Shown here one piece after another: positions 34,953-44,687 of a DNA stretch of 64,000 nt. This DNA is from JANMDU01 sp031375105 (GTDB lineage: Bacteria > Pseudomonadota > Gammaproteobacteria > Burkholderiales > Burkholderiaceae_C). A program made the position numbers and the translations under genes. How positions within the stretch are numbered: the stretch's first letter is position 1; each line of letters starts with the position of its first letter. The notes beneath the pieces are model-generated. The model made no database searches. It had not been told where the DNA came from and worked only from the letters and a program-made list of their open reading frames with translations. Location: contig JANMHJ010000071.1 of the NCBI GenBank assembly GCA_031375105.1, positions 1 through 64,000 on the forward strand, read 5' to 3'.

Positions 34953-35058
34953 GAAGGCTATTGTCCTAGAGTCTTCACTCTCGCTCGCCATCGCAATCGG
35001 CGTTAAAGTTCTTTCTGCTGCTTGCCGCGCACTGGCCGTATTCACTAGAAAGCTATTC

Positions 35059-36537
35059 ATGACCACCGAATTGTCAGCACACGCTGCCACCCTCCCCGCT
35101 GATGCGCCCTTTGAGACACCCGCCGAACAAATGCAGTCTGCTTTTGAGGCGCAAGGCCCCAAGGCGCTGACACTGCGCAGTTCCACGGCATTCGACCGAA
35201 TCGCGCGCATCAAAGCCTTGCGCGAGGCGCTGCTGGCTCAGCGCGAAGCCTTGTATGCGGCTTTTGCACAAGACATGCGTAAAAGCAAAGCCGAAGTCGA
35301 GGCCACCGAGTTGATGCCCGTGCTCGACGAGATGCGGCACGTGATCGGTAGCCTCAAGGGCTGGATGAAGCCCAAGCGCGCTTGGCCCACCAGCACCTCG
35401 CTCGGGCTCAAAGCGCGTATTCACTATCAGCCGCGCGGCCGAGTGCTGATCATCGCGCCTTGGAATTATCCCCTGAACCTTTGCTTGGGCCCCTTGGTAT
35501 CAGCTTTGGCAGCTGGCAATACGGCCATTCTCAAGCCCTCCGAAATGACACCTGCTGTTTCCGCACTGATCAGCAAGATCATTGCATCCGTCTTTGATCG
35601 CTCGGAGGTCGCCCTCTTTGAGGGGGCGATGGCGACATCGCAAACCTTGCTAGCCATGCCTTTTGATCATATTTTCTTCACTGGTTCGCCCGCTGTCGGT
35701 AAGGTGGTGATGGCTGCCGCCGCGAAAAACCTCACCAGCGTGACGCTCGAGCTGGGCGGAAAATCGCCCACCATCGTTGACGAAACCGCCGACATCAGCA
35801 TGGCCGCAGAAAACATCATGTGGGGCAAATTTATCAACAGCGGCCAAACTTGCATCGCGCCAGATTATTTGTATGTTCACGCATCAGTCAAAGAGGCATT
35901 TGTGCAAGCTTGTTTGGTGGCACTGAACAAACTCTACGGGCAAGACAGCTCACGCGCCGCCAACCCCGATCTGACGCATATTGTCAACCTTCGTCACACC
36001 CAGCGCTTGAGCGGCATCCTAGAAGACGCCAAGCAACGCGGCGCACGCGTTTTGGTGGGCGGCCAAGTCGATGAAGACGCTCATTTCGTTGCCCCAACAC
36101 TGATTGAAGGCGCTACAGCAGATTCACGCATTTTGAATGAAGAGATTTTTGGCCCCTTGCTTCCGATCGCCGAATATTCTGATCTGCAAACGGTGATTTC
36201 CCACATCAATGCCCAGCCTAAGCCTTTGGCCCTTTACGTGTTCAGCCGAGACAGCGCCCGCACGCAGCGCTTGCTGAGCGAAACCAGCTCAGGCGGCGCT
36301 TGTGTCAACCATTGCATGGTGCATTACGCCCACGGCAATTTACCTTTCGGTGGTGTCAACAATTCCGGTATCGGCAGTGGCCACGGCTATTTCGGCTTCA
36401 AAGCCTTCTCGCATGAGCGCGCCGTGCTCACTGGCGGCTGGCTGCGCACAGAAAAATTCTTTGCCCCACCGTTCACCGAAAAACGCTTTGCCTTCATCCG
36501 ACGCATTGTGAATTCGCTGCGCTTGCCGATGCTTTAA
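35059..36537 (+). CDS. Aldehyde dehydrogenase, ALDH3/coniferyl-aldehyde type (first of a tandem pair)
   Basis: 492 residues from ATG 35059. The longer frame from 34942 would overlap lnt, and its first 39 residues lack family character. Catalytic residues are Glu231 (TLELGGKSP) and Cys265 (GQTCIAPDY). NYPLNLCLGPLVSALAAGNTAILKPSE and FFTGSPAVGKVVM form the NAD site. The C-terminus LPFGGVNNSGIGSGHGYFGFKAFSHERAVL is typical of class 3 ALDHs that oxidise fatty or aromatic aldehydes. It is paired with a close paralogue 21 bases downstream. Confidence 0.93.
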   Translation: MTTELSAHAATLPADAPFETPAEQMQSAFEAQGPKALTLRSSTAFDRIARIKALREALLAQREALYAAFAQDMRKSKAEVEATELMPVLDEMRHVIGSLKGWMKPKRAWPTSTSLGLKARIHYQPRGRVLIIAPWNYPLNLCLGPLVSALAAGNTAILKPSEMTPAVSALISKIIASVFDRSEVALFEGAMATSQTLLAMPFDHIFFTGSPAVGKVVMAAAAKNLTSVTLELGGKSPTIVDETADISMAAENIMWGKFINSGQTCIAPDYLYVHASVKEAFVQACLVALNKLYGQDSSRAANPDLTHIVNLRHTQRLSGILEDAKQRGARVLVGGQVDEDAHFVAPTLIEGATADSRILNEEIFGPLLPIAEYSDLQTVISHINAQPKPLALYVFSRDSARTQRLLSETSSGGACVNHCMVHYAHGNLPFGGVNNSGIGSGHGYFGFKAFSHERAVLTGGWLRTEKFFAPPFTEKRFAFIRRIVNSLRLPML

Positions 36538-36558
36538 CTAAAAAAACTGAAATCCAAT

Positions 36559-38037
36559 ATGTCCGCCGTCCGCAAACCGACCCCTGCTCCACTCTACGCC
36601 GTCTCAGCGCATGAAACACCCGAGCCCATCATGCGCGCTGCATTTGAAGCGCAAGCCCCAGTGGCACTGCGCTTGCGCGAATCCAGCGCCGCTGAGCGCA
36701 TCTCGAAAATCAAAAAATTGCGCGCGGCGATGCTCGCAAAGCGCACTGATTTTTATGCCGCCTTTGCAAAAGACATGCAAAAGAGCCCGGCTGAAGTAGA
36801 GGGTGCTGAGATCATGACGGTGCTCGATGAGATGCGTCATGCCATTGGCAGCCTCAAGCGCTGGATGAAGCCGCATAATATTGCCGCCACAGTGACTTCC
36901 GTCGGCTCCAAAGCGCAGGTGCATTATCAGCCGCGTGGCCGGGTGCTGATCATCGCGCCTTGGAACTATCCTTTGAATCTGTGCTTTGGGCCGCTGGTCT
37001 CGGCCATCGCAGCGGGCAACACCGTTATCTTGAAGCCCTCAGAGATGACGCCCACCGTCTCCGCGCTCATGGGGCAGATCATTGCTGAGGTATTTGAGAC
37101 CACCGAAGTGGCTTATTTTGAAGGTGCTGGAGCCACCTCGCAAGCCCTGCTGGCCCTGCCTTTTGACCACATTTTCTTCACCGGCTCACCGGCCGTGGGC
37201 AAGCTCGTGATGGCCGCAGCCGCTAAGCATTTGACGAGCATCACGCTGGAGCTGGGCGGCAAATCACCCACTATCGTTGACGAGACGGCGGACATCAAGG
37301 CCGCTGCAGACAATTTGATGTGGGGCAAATTCATCAACTGCGGGCAAACCTGCATCGCGCCAGACTACATTTATGTGCATGCCAGCGTGAAAGCAGAATT
37401 CATCAAGGCCTGCCAAGCCGCGCTCACCAAGTTGTATGGCACACCACCAAAGCGCATGAAGAATGCTGATTTAACGCACATCGTGAATGCGCGCCACACG
37501 CGGCGGCTAGAGAATCTGCTGCTTGATGCCAAAGCGCGCGGCGCCCGCATCATCACGGGTGGCCAGGTGGATATCGATGCCTGCATGGTTGCGCCCACTT
37601 TGCTAGACCGCGTCAGCTCGGATGCGCTCATCATGCAAGAAGAGATTTTTGGGCCCTTGTTGCCCATCATTGAATACACCGAGCTAAGCACAGTCGTGGC
37701 ACAGATCAATGCGGCGCCCAAACCTCTGGCGCTGTATGTTTACAGCAAAGACGAGGTGCGTATTCAGCGGATCATCGCGCAGACCAGTTCGGGCGGCGTG
37801 TGTGTCAACCAATGCATGATGCATTACGCGCAAGGCAATCTGCCCTTCGGAGGCGTCAACAATTCAGGCATAGGCAGCGCCCATGGCCACCATGGCTTCA
37901 AAGCCTTCTCGCATGAGCGCTCCGTGCTCACCGCAGGCCGCCTGCGCTTGGAAAAGCTGTTTGCTGCGCCCTACACCAAGAATCGCTTCAAGTTGATCAA
38001 ACAAATCGTCGATTCGCTGAGATTGCCTTCTCTTTGA
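36559..38037 (+). CDS. Aldehyde dehydrogenase, ALDH3/coniferyl-aldehyde type (second of a tandem pair)
   Basis: 492 residues, exactly the same length as the gene before it and clearly paralogous throughout (NYPLNLCFGPLVSAIAAGNT, LELGGKSPTIVDETADI, GQTCIAPDYIYVHASV, LPFGGVNNSGIGSAHGHHGFKAFSHERSVL). Catalytic Glu231 and Cys265 are kept. Divergence is greatest in the first 40 residues and around residues 290-350, so the substrate range may differ. It is probably co-transcribed with the first copy. Confidence 0.93.
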   Translation: MSAVRKPTPAPLYAVSAHETPEPIMRAAFEAQAPVALRLRESSAAERISKIKKLRAAMLAKRTDFYAAFAKDMQKSPAEVEGAEIMTVLDEMRHAIGSLKRWMKPHNIAATVTSVGSKAQVHYQPRGRVLIIAPWNYPLNLCFGPLVSAIAAGNTVILKPSEMTPTVSALMGQIIAEVFETTEVAYFEGAGATSQALLALPFDHIFFTGSPAVGKLVMAAAAKHLTSITLELGGKSPTIVDETADIKAAADNLMWGKFINCGQTCIAPDYIYVHASVKAEFIKACQAALTKLYGTPPKRMKNADLTHIVNARHTRRLENLLLDAKARGARIITGGQVDIDACMVAPTLLDRVSSDALIMQEEIFGPLLPIIEYTELSTVVAQINAAPKPLALYVYSKDEVRIQRIIAQTSSGGVCVNQCMMHYAQGNLPFGGVNNSGIGSAHGHHGFKAFSHERSVLTAGRLRLEKLFAAPYTKNRFKLIKQIVDSLRLPSL

Positions 38038-38066
38038 AGGTTCGTTTGCGTTCTTAGGGAAAACCA

Positions 38067-38230
38067 AATCCAGTTTTCGGACGCGAAATCCGCGAAAGTT
38101 ACGCGAAAAAATACAAAAAAAGACAAATATCGACATCGGTTTGAAGCCATTTCAATTTTGGTTTTTATTTTTTGTCTTTTTTCGCGCCTTTCGCGTAACT
38201 TTAGCGTCTTTCGCGCCCGGAAACTGGATT
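38067..38230. repeat. Long inverted repeat, GCGAAA-rich (copy 2)
   Basis: The left arm begins AATCCAGTTTTCGGACGCGA and the right arm ends CGCGCCCGGAAACTGGATT. The outer ~42 bases of each arm pair with few mismatches, and pairing continues into AAAAAAGACAAA / TTTGTCTTTTTT around an A/T-rich centre. It fills most of the 251-base gap between the aldehyde dehydrogenases and uup. It is related to 3564-3698. Confidence 0.85.
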
Positions 38231-38288
38231 TTCATAAGCATGAACTGCTTATGAACGACAATCAAAGCTATTCGGTAAACCTTGAACC

Positions 38289-40211
38289 ATGGCTTTAATT
38301 TCTCTTTTAAATGCGCAACTCGCCTTCGGCCACGTTGCATTGTTAGATCACACTGACTTCTCTCTCGAAAACGGCGAACGTGTTGGCCTGATTGGCCGCA
38401 ACGGCACAGGCAAATCCTCGATGCTCAAAATCATCGCTGGCTTGGAAAAGCCCGACGATGGCACGCTGGTGGTGCAAAACGGCGTGCGCGTCGTCTACGT
38501 GGCGCAAGAGCCGCCGCTGGATCTGGATGCGACGATTTTTGAAGCTGTCAGCATGGGAATCGCACGGGCGAAAGAGCTGATTGACCTCTATTCCACCGGC
38601 GAAGGCGATTTGGATGCGCTGCAAGCTGAGATCGAGCAACTCGATGGCTGGAATTGGGAGCAGCGCGTGAATGAGACGATTGAGCGGCTAGCGCTCAATC
38701 CTGAATCGAAAATCTCGCAGCTCTCTGGTGGTATGAAAAAGCGCGTGGCTTTGGCGCAGGCGCTGGTGGCGCGGCCGGAAGTGTTGCTGCTGGATGAGCC
38801 GACCAACCATTTGGATTTGAAGAGCATTCTCTGGCTGCAAGATTTGCTGGTGGGTTTCTCGGGCGCGCTCGTCACGATCAGCCATGATCGCGCATTCTTG
38901 GATGCCGTCTGCACCCGCATCGTGGAGCTGGATCGCGGCGTGTTGCGCAGTTATTTTGGCAATTTTGCAGCGTATGTAACGCAAAAGGCCGATCAGCTCG
39001 CGATGGAAGAGACGATGAATGCGAAGTTTGACAAAGTGCTGGCGCAAGAAGAGATTTGGATTCGCCAAGGCGTGAAAGCGCGGCGCACACGGGCCACCGC
39101 TCGCATCACCCGCCTAGAAGAGCTGCGCAGCCAGCATGCGGCAAGGCGCAATGTGCAAGGCCGCGTGAGGCTGGATATTGATTCGGGAGACAAGAGCGGC
39201 AAGCTGGTGGCGGAATTGGAAGACGCGTGTAAAGCGTATGGCGAGAAGATCCTCGTCAAAGGTTTCACGACCAATATCATGCGCGGCGACAAAGTGGCGC
39301 TGCTCGGGCCCAATGGCGCTGGCAAAACCACGCTGCTCAAAATGATTTTGGGTGAGCTGAAGGCTGATTCAGGCAAGGTGCGCCAAGGCGCGAATTTGCA
39401 AGTGGCTTACTTTGACCAAATGCGCGATGCGCTGAATTTGGAAGCCACGCTGGAAGATTTCATCAGCCCAGGCAGCGAATGGATTGAGATCAATGGGCAG
39501 CGCAAGCATGTGAAAAGTTATCTGCAAGATTTCCTCTTCAGCCCTGCGCGCTCTCTCTCGCCAGTAAAAAGCCTCTCAGGCGGCGAGCGCAGCCGCTTGC
39601 TGATGGCGCGCCTCTTTGCACGGCCTGCCAATGTGCTCGTGCTCGACGAGCCCACCAATGATCTGGACATTGATACGCTGGAGCTCTTGGAAGAAATGCT
39701 GCAAGACTACAGCGGCACCGTCTTCCTCGTGAGCCACGATAGAGCGTTTGTAGACAACGTGGCCACCAGCATCGTGGCTTGGGAAGGCGACGAGAGCCCC
39801 GGCCAATGGCGCGAATACGAAGGCAGCGTGCAAGACTGGATGACGCAGCGCGATCGCGCTCAAAAGATACGCGATGCTGCGCAGGCTCAGGGGGCTAAGA
39901 ATTCAAGTCCAAATGGCCAATCGCCGTCACAGAATGTGCGCGGAGTGCTATCAAATAAAGAGCAATCGGTGATCTCCTCCAACGCGCCCGTAAAAGCCAA
40001 GAAGCTCAGCTTCAAAGAGCAGCGTGAATTTGATTCCATTCCTGCCAAGATGAAAAACTTGGAAACCGAGCTGCAAAGCCTGCAAAGCCAACTGGCTGAC
40101 GGCAAGCTCTATGCGCATGATCCCGCGCTCGCCGCGCAACTGGCGCAGCGACAAATTGAGATTGACGACGAGCTGCTCAGCTGCTTGGAGCGGCAAGAGC
40201 AGTTAAGCTAA
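38289..40211 (+). CDS. uup: ABC-F ATPase, Uup type
   Basis: 640 residues with two ABC domains: Walker A GRNGTGKSSM with signature LSGGMKKRVALAQAL and Walker B VLLLDEPTNHLD, then GPNGAGKTTL with LSGGERSRLLMARL and VLVLDEPTNDLD. A linker with many basic residues lies between them, and the C-terminal coiled coil (KKLSFKEQREFDSIPAKMKNLE) identifies Uup. It acts on ribosomes and in DNA transposition stability rather than transport. Just before the coiled coil is a repeat-encoded stretch (SSPNGQSPSQNVRGVLSNKE) matching the one in the DUF429 protein. Confidence 0.94.
   Translation: MALISLLNAQLAFGHVALLDHTDFSLENGERVGLIGRNGTGKSSMLKIIAGLEKPDDGTLVVQNGVRVVYVAQEPPLDLDATIFEAVSMGIARAKELIDLYSTGEGDLDALQAEIEQLDGWNWEQRVNETIERLALNPESKISQLSGGMKKRVALAQALVARPEVLLLDEPTNHLDLKSILWLQDLLVGFSGALVTISHDRAFLDAVCTRIVELDRGVLRSYFGNFAAYVTQKADQLAMEETMNAKFDKVLAQEEIWIRQGVKARRTRATARITRLEELRSQHAARRNVQGRVRLDIDSGDKSGKLVAELEDACKAYGEKILVKGFTTNIMRGDKVALLGPNGAGKTTLLKMILGELKADSGKVRQGANLQVAYFDQMRDALNLEATLEDFISPGSEWIEINGQRKHVKSYLQDFLFSPARSLSPVKSLSGGERSRLLMARLFARPANVLVLDEPTNDLDIDTLELLEEMLQDYSGTVFLVSHDRAFVDNVATSIVAWEGDESPGQWREYEGSVQDWMTQRDRAQKIRDAAQAQGAKNSSPNGQSPSQNVRGVLSNKEQSVISSNAPVKAKKLSFKEQREFDSIPAKMKNLETELQSLQSQLADGKLYAHDPALAAQLAQRQIEIDDELLSCLERQEQLS
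39902..39970 (+). repeat. Dispersed repeat copy inside uup (sense orientation)
   Basis: TGGCCAATCGCCGTCACAGA, ATGTGCGCGGAG, then TGCTATCAAATAAAGAGCAA. It lies in the linker between the second ABC domain and the coiled coil. Confidence 0.85.
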
Positions 40212-40272
40212 TTTGCTATTGAATAAGTAGCACTCTACGCACAATCTATAGCGGCAAAGTGCTCTTTTTGCT
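40212..40272 (-). repeat. Dispersed repeat copy, intergenic
   Basis: TTGCTATTGAATAAGTAGCA, CTCTACGCACAATCTATAGC. It directly follows the uup stop codon. Confidence 0.8.
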
Positions 40273-40311
40273 TAAAAATAGTGGCGCATAGAAGCTCATA
40301 TCATCATCGTC

Positions 40312-41355
40312 ATGCAAGCCACCCTCACTCTACCGCCTGAATCTTTCTGGCACGCCCTGCTCGCCCGCCCCGAGCTACTCCTCGTGCCTGAATCTTGCCG
40401 CGATGAGCGCCGCTTGCATGACGCGCTCCAGCTCAAACCTCTGCGCTCCGTCAAACCCGAAGAGCTAGCCGCCATCCGCGATGAAGACGCACGCGGCAAC
40501 TACGCCATGCTCTTGCAATTCCGCGACGGCGTGATTGCAGCAGGCAGCCTGCCCACTTGGTACGCGCAGCTTTTCAAAGCAGGCCAAATCACCCTGCCGC
40601 CCCTCTTCATCGATCACGCCGTCAAACATATCTTGGCCAACTTGCTCGAAGGCCAAGATGCCTTCACGCAGCGCGCCGCCGAACTGCTCTACCGCCAGCA
40701 GCGCGTCGCCCTGAATGAAGGCCGCATCCTCAGCGGAGACCGCGAAGCCCTCGATACACAAAACGAAACCGGCGGCCTAGGCGATCTTGGCAAGTTCCTT
40801 TTGCAAAACAAAATGCAAGTTGCAGGCGGTGATTCGCAAACCCTGCAAGTGCTCACCCGCGAGAACGCCGCCGCCTTCGAGCACAGCGCCCAGCAGCCCA
40901 GCTACCGCCACACTTGGCTGCTAGACCTCACCCACGAGCAAGCCGCCCAAGTAGGCCCAGACAACCACAGTTTCGAAATCCGCCTCGCCCGCACAGACAG
41001 CGGCCTCTCGGCGCTGGCCCGCGTGCTCGAACTCTGGATTCAATATTTCAAAGGCGCAAGAGTGCGCATCACGCCCTTGGCCAAAGTACAAGATGCCGCT
41101 TGGCGCTGGCACACCGGCCTAGACACAGAATCCACGCAAATCCTCAACGCGCTCTACGAGCAAGAGCCCCTCACCGAGAGCCAACTCAAACGCCTAATAA
41201 GCCTCTTCCGCCTAGATTTTCTTCATGCGCAAGACGCGTTGCCCGAGATGGCTGGCAAACCCGTTTACCTCGGCTTGGCCATGAACGAGCAAGGTTTGCT
41301 CAAGCTCAAACCGCAGAATCTGCTGTTGAATTTGCCGTTTGCCCAAAAGCAATAG
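40312..41355 (+). CDS. Conserved hypothetical protein (possibly DUF6352)
   Basis: 347 residues, soluble, no signal. It starts MQATLTLPPESFWHALLARPELLLVPESC and contains LKPLRSVKPEELAAIRDEDARGNYAMLLQFRDGV and DTESTQILNALYEQE. I believe this is the betaproteobacterial family called DUF6352, but that is from memory. Function is unknown. It is convergent with icmF, whose stop is 11 bases away. Confidence 0.75.
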   Translation: MQATLTLPPESFWHALLARPELLLVPESCRDERRLHDALQLKPLRSVKPEELAAIRDEDARGNYAMLLQFRDGVIAAGSLPTWYAQLFKAGQITLPPLFIDHAVKHILANLLEGQDAFTQRAAELLYRQQRVALNEGRILSGDREALDTQNETGGLGDLGKFLLQNKMQVAGGDSQTLQVLTRENAAAFEHSAQQPSYRHTWLLDLTHEQAAQVGPDNHSFEIRLARTDSGLSALARVLELWIQYFKGARVRITPLAKVQDAAWRWHTGLDTESTQILNALYEQEPLTESQLKRLISLFRLDFLHAQDALPEMAGKPVYLGLAMNEQGLLKLKPQNLLLNLPFAQKQ

Positions 41356-41365
41356 TTCGCAGAAA

Positions 41366-44300
41366 CTACATATTCCTTCGATACTGCCCACCCACCTCAA
41401 ACAACGCAGTCGTAATCTGCCCCAGTGAGCACACTCGCACGGCTTCCATAAGGACATCAAAGACGTTGCCGTTGGCGATCACGGTTTGCTGAAGTAGCTT
41501 GAGGACTGCGGGGGCTTGGGCTTTGTGCGTTTCTTGGAAATCGGCCAGGCGCTTGAGTTGGTTTTGCTTTTCCTCTTCGGTGGAGCGGGCGAGTTCTAAA
41601 GTTTCTGGCGTGGTGTCGCCATGCGGGTTGCGGAAGGTGTTGACGCCGATGATGGGCAGTTCGCCGGTGTGTTTGAGCATTTCGTAGTGCATGGATTCGT
41701 CTTGGATTTTGCCGCGCTGGTAGCCGGTTTCCATGGCACCGAGCACGCCGCCGCGCTCGCTGATGCGCTCGAATTCTGTGAGCACGGCCTCTTCTACCAA
41801 CTCGGTGAGTTCATCAATGATGAATGCGCCTTGGCTTGGGTTTTCGTTTTTCGCCAAGCCCCATTCGCGGTTGATGATGAGCTGGATGGCCATGGCGCGG
41901 CGCACGCTCTCTTCCGTGGGCGTGGTGATGGCTTCGTCGAAGGCGTTGGTGTGCAAGCTGTTGCAGTTGTCGTAAATCGCAATCAAGGCTTGCAGGCTGG
42001 TGCGAATATCGTTGAACTGAATTTCTTGCGCATGCAGGCTGCGGCCACTGGTTTGCACATGGTATTTGAGCTTTTGGCTGCGCTCATTCGCGCCGTATTT
42101 ATCACGCATGGTGATCGCCCAAATGCGACGCGCCACGCGGCCTAATACCGTGTATTCCGGATCCATGCCGTTGGAGAAGAAGAAGCTCAAATTCGGTGCG
42201 AAATCGTCAATATGCATGCCGCGAGCGAGATAGGCTTCCACGAAAGTGAAGCCGTTGCTCAGCGTGAACGCGAGCTGAGAAATCGGGTTGGCGCCAGCTT
42301 CGGCAATGTGATAACCGCTGATGCTCACGCTGTAAAAATTGCGCACGTTGTGCTGCACAAAATACTGCGCGATATCGCCCATCACCTTGAGGCTGAATTC
42401 GGTGGAGAAGATGCAGGTGTTTTGGCCCTGATCTTCTTTCAAAATATCTGCCTGCACCGTGCCGCGCACGTTTTGCTTGACCCACTTTTCTATTTCCGCA
42501 CGCTCTTCGCTGGAAGCCTCACGGCCTTTTTCGGATTTGAATTTGTCGATGTTTTGATCAATCGCCGTATTCATGAACATCGCCAAAATCGTGGGCGCGG
42601 GCCCATTGATCGTCATGCTCACGCTGGTACTCGGGCTGCACAAATCAAAGCCTGAGTACAACACTTTCATGTCATCCAGCGTGGCAATGCTCACGCCGCT
42701 GTTGCCTACTTTGCCGTAAATATCGGGGCGCACGGCTGGGTCTGCGCCATAGAGCGTGACGGAGTCGAAGGCGGTGGACAGGCGCTTGGCGGCCATGCCT
42801 TCGGAGAGCAATTTGAAGCGACGATTGGTGCGGAAGGGATCGCCCTCGCCTGCGAACATGCGCGTGGGATCTTCGCCTTCGCGTTTGAATTCAAAGGTGC
42901 CAGCGGCATACGGAAAGCGGCCGGGCGTATTCTCCAGCATCAGCCATTGCAACACTTCGCCTTGGTCTGCATACTTGGGCAACGCCACTTTTCGCACCTT
43001 TGTGCCTGAGAGGCTGGTGGTGACGAGCTGGGTGCGGATTTCTTTGTCGCGCACCTTGGTGACCAACTCATCGCCCGCGTAGGCGCGCTGCATTTCGGGC
43101 CATTGCGCCAAAAGCTTGGCGGCGTCTTTGTCGAGCGCGGCTTCGCGTTGCAAAGCAATATCTATCGCGGCCTCGGAGGCTTTGGGGCGATCTGGTTTGC
43201 CCACGGCGAGCATGCGAGCGGCTTCGCGCAAGTGCTGCGCTTCACGAGCGAGTTGCGCTTGCGAGCGAGCACGGCGCTTGTAGCCGCGCACAGCATCCGT
43301 GATCTCAGCCAGATAGCGCACACGGCCGCCAGGCACGATCGGGCTCTCGTTCGTGCTGTGGCGCGTGCTGACTTTTGGCAGGCTGCCCTCGGTGAGCTTT
43401 AAGCCAAGTTCAACTAAACGCGGCTTCATCGCTTGATACAACGCTGTCACGCCATCGTCGTTAAAACGCGCGGCCATGGTGCCAAACACGGGCATTTGAT
43501 CGGGCGACGTATTCCAAGCCTCTTTGTTGCGCTGCACCTGCTTGGCCACATCGCGCAGCGCATCCAGCGCGCCCTTGCGATCAAACTTATTGATCGCCAC
43601 AAAATCCGCGAAATCGAGCATGTCGATTTTCTCCAGCTGCGATGCAGCGCCAAACTCTGGCGTCATCACATACAACGGCATATTCACATGCGGCACGATA
43701 GCGGCATCGCCTTGGCCGATGCCACTGGTCTCCACGATGATCAAATCAAAGCCTGCTACCTTGCAAGCTGCCAGCACATCCGGCAAAGCTTGAGAAATTT
43801 CGCTGCCGAAATCGCGCGTGGCGAGCGAGCGCATGAAGACTTTTGAGCCGCCTTGCCATGGCGCAATCGCGTTCATACGGATGCGGTCACCGAGCAACGC
43901 ACCGCCACTCTTGCGGCGCGATGGGTCAATCGAAATCACGGCGATCCGGAGCGCATCGTTTTGATCCAAGCGGATGCGGCGGATGAGCTCGTCGGTCAAA
44001 GATGACTTGCCAGCGCCGCCCGTGCCTGTGATGCCGAGCACGGGAATTGCTATATTTTTAGTAGCAGTCTGGGCAGATAATACGCCGGCGAGAGCCGTTT
44101 TTTGCTCTGAATTCTCTATCGCAGTGATCAATTGCGCGAGTTTGCGCCAAGCGGCTTCGCTATGGCCTTGAATCTCTTCGATGGCTTCGGGCGCATACGA
44201 AGTTAAATCCACATCGCAGCTCATCACGCATTCGCCGATCATGCCCATCAGCCCCATGCGCTGCCCGTCTTCCGGGCTGAACACGCGCACGCCCTGCGCC

Positions 44301-44662
44301 GCCAATTCACGAATCTCCGCTGGCACGATCACCCCACCGCCACCACCAAACACCTTGATATGCGAGCCGCCGCGCTCTTTAAGTAAAGCGGCCATGTATT
44401 TGAAATACTCGACATGCCCGCCCTGATAGCTGCTCACGCAAATGCCCTGCGTATCCTCTTGCAACGCAGCCGTGACGACCTCATCCACCGAGCGGTTGTG
44501 CCCCAGATGAATCACCTCGCAGCCAAAGCTTTGCAAGATGCGCCGCATGATGTTAATACTGGCATCGTGCCCATCAAAAAGGGAAGCGGCCGTGACGAAA
44601 CGCACCTTGTTTTTCGGGCGATATTCAGAAAGGGCTTTGTAGTCGGCACTCAACTCGGTCAT
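41366..44662 (-). CDS. icmF: Fused isobutyryl-CoA mutase IcmF (B12-binding, G-protein chaperone and mutase in one chain)
   Basis: 1098 residues from ATG 44662. Domain order: B12-binding domain with base-off motif SLFDGHDASINIMRRIL (D-x-H) and FGGGGGVIVPAEI (about 20-150); a MeaB-like GTPase with P-loop GITGTGGAGKSSLTDELI and ISIDPSRRKSGGALLGDRIRM (about 190-450); and the mutase TIM barrel with GDPFRTNRRFKLLSE-type and SGYHIAEAGANPISQLAFTLSNGFTFVEAYLARGM motifs. It interconverts isobutyryl-CoA and n-butyryl-CoA, repairing its own cobalamin cofactor. Between the B12 domain and the P-loop a repeat-encoded peptide (NSEQKTALAGVLSAQTATKN) is inserted. A GTG start at 44749 would run across a strong palindrome and is rejected. 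Confidence 0.96.
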   Translation of the reverse strand: MTELSADYKALSEYRPKNKVRFVTAASLFDGHDASINIMRRILQSFGCEVIHLGHNRSVDEVVTAALQEDTQGICVSSYQGGHVEYFKYMAALLKERGGSHIKVFGGGGGVIVPAEIRELAAQGVRVFSPEDGQRMGLMGMIGECVMSCDVDLTSYAPEAIEEIQGHSEAAWRKLAQLITAIENSEQKTALAGVLSAQTATKNIAIPVLGITGTGGAGKSSLTDELIRRIRLDQNDALRIAVISIDPSRRKSGGALLGDRIRMNAIAPWQGGSKVFMRSLATRDFGSEISQALPDVLAACKVAGFDLIIVETSGIGQGDAAIVPHVNMPLYVMTPEFGAASQLEKIDMLDFADFVAINKFDRKGALDALRDVAKQVQRNKEAWNTSPDQMPVFGTMAARFNDDGVTALYQAMKPRLVELGLKLTEGSLPKVSTRHSTNESPIVPGGRVRYLAEITDAVRGYKRRARSQAQLAREAQHLREAARMLAVGKPDRPKASEAAIDIALQREAALDKDAAKLLAQWPEMQRAYAGDELVTKVRDKEIRTQLVTTSLSGTKVRKVALPKYADQGEVLQWLMLENTPGRFPYAAGTFEFKREGEDPTRMFAGEGDPFRTNRRFKLLSEGMAAKRLSTAFDSVTLYGADPAVRPDIYGKVGNSGVSIATLDDMKVLYSGFDLCSPSTSVSMTINGPAPTILAMFMNTAIDQNIDKFKSEKGREASSEERAEIEKWVKQNVRGTVQADILKEDQGQNTCIFSTEFSLKVMGDIAQYFVQHNVRNFYSVSISGYHIAEAGANPISQLAFTLSNGFTFVEAYLARGMHIDDFAPNLSFFFSNGMDPEYTVLGRVARRIWAITMRDKYGANERSQKLKYHVQTSGRSLHAQEIQFNDIRTSLQALIAIYDNCNSLHTNAFDEAITTPTEESVRRAMAIQLIINREWGLAKNENPSQGAFIIDELTELVEEAVLTEFERISERGGVLGAMETGYQRGKIQDESMHYEMLKHTGELPIIGVNTFRNPHGDTTPETLELARSTEEEKQNQLKRLADFQETHKAQAPAVLKLLQQTVIANGNVFDVLMEAVRVCSLGQITTALFEVGGQYRRNM
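44047..44112 (-). repeat. Dispersed repeat copy inside icmF
   Basis: TTGCTATATTTTTAGTAGCA, GTCTGGGCAGATAATACGCC, read in frame in the linker before the GTPase domain. Confidence 0.75.
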
Positions 44663-44687
44663 GTCAGTCTCCAGCTTTTTTGCTAAG

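Noticed and set aside
34942..35058. Upstream extension of the first aldehyde dehydrogenase frame
   Set aside because: It would overlap the lnt start, and its 39 residues show no family similarity; ATG 35059 is the better start.
34953..35213. Upstream extension of the lnt frame
   Set aside because: It lies antisense to the aldehyde dehydrogenase start, lacks membrane helices and makes Lnt too long; ATG 34952 fits the family.
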